This document shows, piece by piece, positions 23,983-28,011 of a stretch of DNA of 28,011 nt (position 1 is its first letter; each line of letters starts with the position of its first letter). Both the position numbers and the translations under genes were made by a program. Under the pieces are notes generated by a model. It made no database searches, had not been told where the DNA came from, and saw only the letters and a program-made list of their open reading frames with translations. Source of the DNA: Zeimonas sp039807785 (GTDB lineage Bacteria > Pseudomonadota > Gammaproteobacteria > Burkholderiales > Burkholderiaceae_E); contig JBDHRX010000029.1 of the NCBI GenBank assembly GCA_039807785.1, positions 1 to 28,011 of the forward strand, in the 5' to 3' direction.

Positions 23983-24557
23983 ATGATCGGCCGCCTGAAC
24001 GGAACCCTGCTCGACAAGCGCCCGCCGACCCTGCTCGTCGACACGGGCGGCGTCGGCTACGAGGTCGACGTGCCGATGAGCACCTTCTACGACCTGCCCG
24101 CGGTCGGCGAGCGCGTCGTGCTGCTGGTCCAGCAGGTCGTCCGCGAGGATGCGCACCTGCTGTACGGCTTCCTGCGCGCCGACGAGCGCGAGGCCTTCCG
24201 CCATCTGATCCGCATCTCGGGCGTCGGCCCGCGCACCGCGCTGGCGGTGCTCTCGGGAATGTCGGTCGCCGATCTGGCGCAGGCGGTGGCGATGCAGGAA
24301 TCGGGCCGGCTGCAGAAGGTCCCCGGGATCGGCAAGAAGACCGCCGAGCGGCTGCTGCTCGAGCTCAAGGGCAAGCTCGCGCACGAGCCGGGCGCGGCCG
24401 CGCGCCCGGCCGAGGCCGAGGCGGGCGTCGACGTGCTCCGCGCGCTGCTCGCGCTCGGCTATTCCGAGCGCGAGGCGGGCGCGGCGATCCGCCAGCTGCC
24501 GGCCGGTACGGCGGTGTCCGACGGCATCAAGCAGGCGCTCAAGCTGCTGGCGAAGCC

Positions 24558-24561
<4 letters not shown>
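23983..24561 (+). CDS. ruvA: Holliday junction DNA helicase subunit RuvA
   Basis: RuvA forms tetramers that hold the four-way junction and load RuvB. The 192-residue protein has an N-terminal OB domain (MIGRLNGTLLDK), two helix-hairpin-helix motifs (SGVGPRTALAVLSG and VPGIGKKTAERLLLELKGK) and a C-terminal RuvB-contacting domain (about 140-192), with a low-complexity hinge between them. I chose ATG 23983 because it gives the family's standard MIGR start; ATG 23974, three codons earlier and nearly abutting the ruvC stop, is an alternative. The stop overlaps ruvB (GTGA). Confidence 0.97.
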
Positions 24562-25604
<1,043 letters not shown>

Positions 25605-25612
25605 CCCGCCCG

Positions 25613-25632
25613 GGCGCCGTCGCGCCGGCGCC
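25613..25632. other. GC-rich stem-loop after ruvB
   Basis: GGCGCC occurs at 25613-25618 and again at 25627-25632; the word is its own reverse complement, so the two copies can pair around an 8-base loop. It lies 8 bases after the ruvB stop. There is no T-run, so its role as a terminator is unproven. Confidence 0.3.
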
Positions 25633-25664
25633 GCGCGACCCCGGGGTGACCCGACCCTCGTTGA

Positions 25665-25670
25665 TAGAAT
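25665..25670 (+). promoter_or_regulatory. candidate -10 element (TAGAAT) for ybgC-tolQRA
   Basis: TAGAAT lies seven bases before the GTG start of ybgC, so a transcript starting at the usual distance would begin at or near the start codon itself. The in-frame TAG within this hexamer rules out any start further upstream. The -35 position is occupied by a 10-bp palindrome, ACCCCGGGGT (25638-25647), rather than a TTGACA-like box. Confidence 0.45.
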
Positions 25671-25676
25671 CCGCCG

Positions 25677-26150
25677 GTGACTTCATCCGCCGCCGCGCCG
25701 CACGCCGCGCTCGCCTATGCGATCCCGGTCCGGGTCTACTACGAGGACACCGATGCCGGCGGCATCGTGTACCACGCCAACTGGCTGCGCTACTTCGAGC
25801 GCGCGCGCACCGACTGGCTGCGCGCGCTCGGCGCGGTCCATAGCCGGCTCGCCGAAGAGGCCGGCATCGCGTTCGTGGTGCGCGAGATCACCGTCGACTA
25901 CCGCCGGCCGGGCCGGCTCGACGACCTGCTGCAGGTCGAGGTGCGCCTGCTCGACGCCCGGCGCGCATCGTGGACGCTGTGGCAGGCCGCCCGGCGCGAC
26001 GGCGAGGCCGAGCCGCTGGTCACCGCGACCGTGCGCATCGCCGCGATCCGGCGCGACGACGGCCGCCCCACCGGCTTCCCGCGCTGGCTGCTGGAGCGGG
26101 CAGCCGCCCTTCTTCCTTCCACCCCGAGCCGAGGGGCGAACGCCGAATGA
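25677..26150 (+). CDS. ybgC: YbgC-family acyl-CoA thioesterase (Tol-Pal operon)
   Basis: YbgC is a hotdog-fold thioesterase, usually the first gene of the tol-pal cluster, acting in the cytoplasm on acyl-CoA or acyl-ACP. The 157-residue protein has the family signature VYYEDTDAGGIVYHANWLRYFERART (from residue 20), where the Asp of EDTDAGG is catalytic, and a second conserved segment IAFVVREITVDYRRPGRLDD. The start must be GTG 25677, since an in-frame TAG sits four codons before it and no other start codon precedes the conserved region. The end overlaps tolQ (ATGA). Confidence 0.93.
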   Translation: MTSSAAAPHAALAYAIPVRVYYEDTDAGGIVYHANWLRYFERARTDWLRALGAVHSRLAEEAGIAFVVREITVDYRRPGRLDDLLQVEVRLLDARRASWTLWQAARRDGEAEPLVTATVRIAAIRRDDGRPTGFPRWLLERAAALLPSTPSRGANAE

Positions 26151-26818
26151 ACAGCGAACTGTCGATCGTGTCGATGATCGCCGGCGCCAGCGTGCTGGTG
26201 CAGCTGGTGATGGCCGTGCTGATGCTGATCTCGCTCGGCTCCTGGAGCGTCATCTTCCGCAAGTGGTTCGCGATCCGCGCCGCGCAGCGGGCCACCGACC
26301 GCTTCGAGGCCGAGTTCTGGAAGGACCGCGACCTCGGGACGCTCTACCAGCAGGTCCGCGGCGAGGGCCGGGACCACGGCTCGCTCGCGCGGATCTTCGA
26401 GTCCGGCATGGGCGAGTTCCTCAAGACCCGCCAGCAGAAGCCCGGCGACATCAACGCCATGCTCGACGGCTCCCGCCGCGCGATGCGCGCCGCCTACCAG
26501 CGCGAGATGGACGCGTTGGAGTCGAGCCTCGCGTTCCTCGCCTCGGCCGGCTCGGTCAGCCCCTACATCGGCCTGTTCGGGACCGTCTGGGGCATCATGA
26601 ACTCGTTCCGGGGGCTCGCCAACGTGCACCAGGCGACCCTCGCGTCGGTGGCCCCCGGCATCGCCGAGGCGCTGGTGGCCACCGCGATCGGCCTGTTCGC
26701 GGCGATCCCCGCGGTGGTCGCGTACAACCGCTTCGCCTACGACATGGACCGGCTGTCGACCCGGTTCGACAGCTTCATCGACGAGTTCTCCAACATCCTC
26801 CAGAGGCAGGCCCGCTGA
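26147..26818 (+). CDS. tolQ: Tol-Pal system protein TolQ
   Basis: TolQ and TolR form the proton-driven inner-membrane motor of the Tol-Pal system, which keeps the outer membrane attached and constricts it at division. The 223-residue protein shows three transmembrane segments (about 13-36, 127-152 and 163-187), with a large cytoplasmic loop between the first two. The conserved SPYIGLFGTVWGIMNSF and IAEALVATAIGLFAAIPAV are typical of the TolQ/ExbB/MotA family. It overlaps ybgC by four bases and tolR by one (TGATG). A GAGGGG lies 11 bases upstream, a weak Shine-Dalgarno match. Confidence 0.97.
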   Translation: MNSELSIVSMIAGASVLVQLVMAVLMLISLGSWSVIFRKWFAIRAAQRATDRFEAEFWKDRDLGTLYQQVRGEGRDHGSLARIFESGMGEFLKTRQQKPGDINAMLDGSRRAMRAAYQREMDALESSLAFLASAGSVSPYIGLFGTVWGIMNSFRGLANVHQATLASVAPGIAEALVATAIGLFAAIPAVVAYNRFAYDMDRLSTRFDSFIDEFSNILQRQAR

Positions 26819-27261
26819 TGGCCGCGCTCGCCTCCCGTTCGCGCTCGGGCGGCCGCGGCCGCCGGCTGGTCAACGAGATCAACGTGGTGCCGTACATCGA
26901 CGTGATGCTGGTGCTGCTCGTGATCTTCATGGTCACCGCGCCGCTGATCCCGCCGGGCGCGATCGACCTCCCCTCGGCCGGCCGCAGCAACACGCGCCCC
27001 GACCGGTACATCGAGGTCCAGGTCCGCGCCACGGGCGACCTGCGCGTGCGCGGCGTGAACACCGGCGACCCGTCGGAGCGCCGCGTCCGCCGCGGCGACC
27101 TCGCGGGGGCGATCGGGCAACTGCGCGGCGACGATGGGCAGATCGCCGTCGTGATCAGCGGCGACCGCGCGGTGCGATACGAGGCGATCATCGACGTGAT
27201 GACCGAGCTGCAGCGACTGAACGTCGGGCGCGTCGCGCTGATGGTCAAGCCGGCCCCATGA
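26818..27261 (+). CDS. tolR: Tol-Pal system protein TolR
   Basis: TolR is the single-pass partner of TolQ. The 147-residue protein has a basic cytoplasmic N-terminus, then NEINVVPYIDVMLVLLVIFMVTAPL (19-43), where D28 is the proton-path aspartate that corresponds to E. coli D23. A periplasmic ExbD/TolR domain follows (about 50-145). The conserved order tolQ-tolR-tolA is kept, with a 4-base overlap into tolA. Length is normal. Confidence 0.97.
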   Translation: MAALASRSRSGGRGRRLVNEINVVPYIDVMLVLLVIFMVTAPLIPPGAIDLPSAGRSNTRPDRYIEVQVRATGDLRVRGVNTGDPSERRVRRGDLAGAIGQLRGDDGQIAVVISGDRAVRYEAIIDVMTELQRLNVGRVALMVKPAP

Positions 27262-28011
27262 CGCCGCGCGAGCTGCCGGGCGCAGCGCCTCCGGCGATGC
27301 CGCGGTCCGGCGGCGCCCCGACGACCCGCAAGCCGCCGGCGCCGAAGGGTCGCCTGCGCGCCTTCGCACTGGCATTGGTGATGCACGGCCTGCTGGCGCT
27401 GATGCTGTTCGTCGGCATCCGCTGGCAGACCCGGGAACCCGCGCCGGTGGCCGCCGAGCTGTGGACGCCGGCCACGCCGGCCGAACCGCGTCCCGCGCCG
27501 GCCCCCCTCCCGAAGCCGGCGCCCGATCCCGCGCCCCGGCCGCCGCAGCCGGCGCCGCCGCCCGAACCCGCTCCGCCGGTCCAGAAGCCGGACATCGTGC
27601 TCGAGCAGGAGCGCAAGGCGCGCGAGGAAGCGGCACGAAAGGAAGCCGCGCAGAAAGAGGCCGAACGTCGCGAGGCGGAAAGACGCGAGGAGGAAGGGCG
27701 CCGCCAGGCCGAGCTGCGTCGCAGGGAAGCGGCGGAGCGGGCGGCGCGGGAGAAGGTCGCGCAAGAGAAAGCCGCGCAGGAAAGAGCCGCGCAGGAAAAG
27801 GCCGCCCGGGAGAAGGCAGCCCAGGAGAAGGCCGCGCAGGAGAAAGCGCTCGCGGCCCGCCGCGAGGCCGAAGCCAAGGCGAAACGCGAGGCGGAGGAAG
27901 AAGCCCGCGCCGAAGCCCAGGAAAAAGCGCGCCAGGACTACGTCGACCGCCTGCGCGCGGCGGCCGGCGCGCCGGGCCCGACGGCCGGCGGCCCCTCGGG
28001 CGCGGCGGGGG
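27258..28011 (+). CDS. tolA: Tol-Pal system protein TolA (3' end cut by window)
   Basis: TolA spans the periplasm and links the TolQR motor to TolB and Pal. The visible 251 codons show a cytoplasmic N-terminus of about 34 residues, a single transmembrane helix (about 35-55, FALALVMHGLLALMLFVG), a Pro/Ala-rich stretch (about 62-110) and a long charged Ala/Glu/Lys/Arg-rich helical region (from about 115) typical of TolA domain II. H43 in the membrane helix matches E. coli H22, but the serine four residues before it (E. coli S18) is alanine here. The start ATG overlaps the tolR stop. The globular C-terminal domain lies beyond the window. Confidence 0.95.
   Translation, partial: MTPRELPGAAPPAMPRSGGAPTTRKPPAPKGRLRAFALALVMHGLLALMLFVGIRWQTREPAPVAAELWTPATPAEPRPAPAPLPKPAPDPAPRPPQPAPPPEPAPPVQKPDIVLEQERKAREEAARKEAAQKEAERREAERREEEGRRQAELRRREAAERAAREKVAQEKAAQERAAQEKAAREKAAQEKAAQEKALAARREAEAKAKREAEEEARAEAQEKARQDYVDRLRAAAGAPGPTAGGPSGAAG

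Overview
This is a very GC-rich stretch of chromosome, densely packed with housekeeping genes. Gene content, gene order and protein sequences point to a betaproteobacterium, most likely a member of the Burkholderiales. The evidence is the phoH-ybeY-corC-lnt-glyQ-glyS-gmhB-plsC run, amgK-murU divergent from lptD-surA-rsmA, dusB-fis-purH followed by ruvCAB, and ybgC-tolQRA. The genus cannot be read from the window. I see no insertion sequence, prophage, tRNA, rRNA, CRISPR array or plasmid function.

Layout. Positions 1-1085 hold the 3' part of a secreted FecR-type protein with a Gly-Ser/Asp/Asn repeat linker. From 1105 to 10381 nine genes run on the + strand: phoH, ybeY, corC, lnt (ribosome/RNA maintenance and lipoprotein acylation), glyQ, glyS (glycyl-tRNA synthetase), gmhB (LPS heptose), plsC (phospholipid) and a YgjP-type metallopeptidase. 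gloA follows, then convergent to it a small unassigned four-helix membrane protein. The minus-strand operon lptD-surA-rsmA (15941 down to 11388) covers LPS assembly, outer-membrane protein folding and 16S rRNA dimethylation; pdxA, often part of this cluster, is absent. Divergent from lptD is a + strand run: amgK, murU (cell-wall sugar recycling), pepP and ubiH. Then come dusB-fis-purH, ruvC-ruvA-ruvB, and ybgC-tolQ-tolR-tolA, with tolA cut by the window end.

Function. The window is mainly an envelope-biogenesis plus translation and DNA-repair neighbourhood. Lnt, GmhB, PlsC, LptD, SurA, AmgK/MurU and the Tol proteins all serve the cell envelope. Many adjacent genes overlap by 1-11 bases (ATGA, GTGA or TGATG junctions), which suggests translational coupling. 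Few starts have a clear Shine-Dalgarno sequence.

I found no undescribed multi-gene system. The signals most worth a second look are the palindrome array and overlapping -10 elements between lptD and amgK; a hexanucleotide microsatellite and low-complexity insert inside ubiH; a predicted leaderless start at ybgC; and several AT-rich promoter-like hexamers, some inside coding sequence where they force rare codons.
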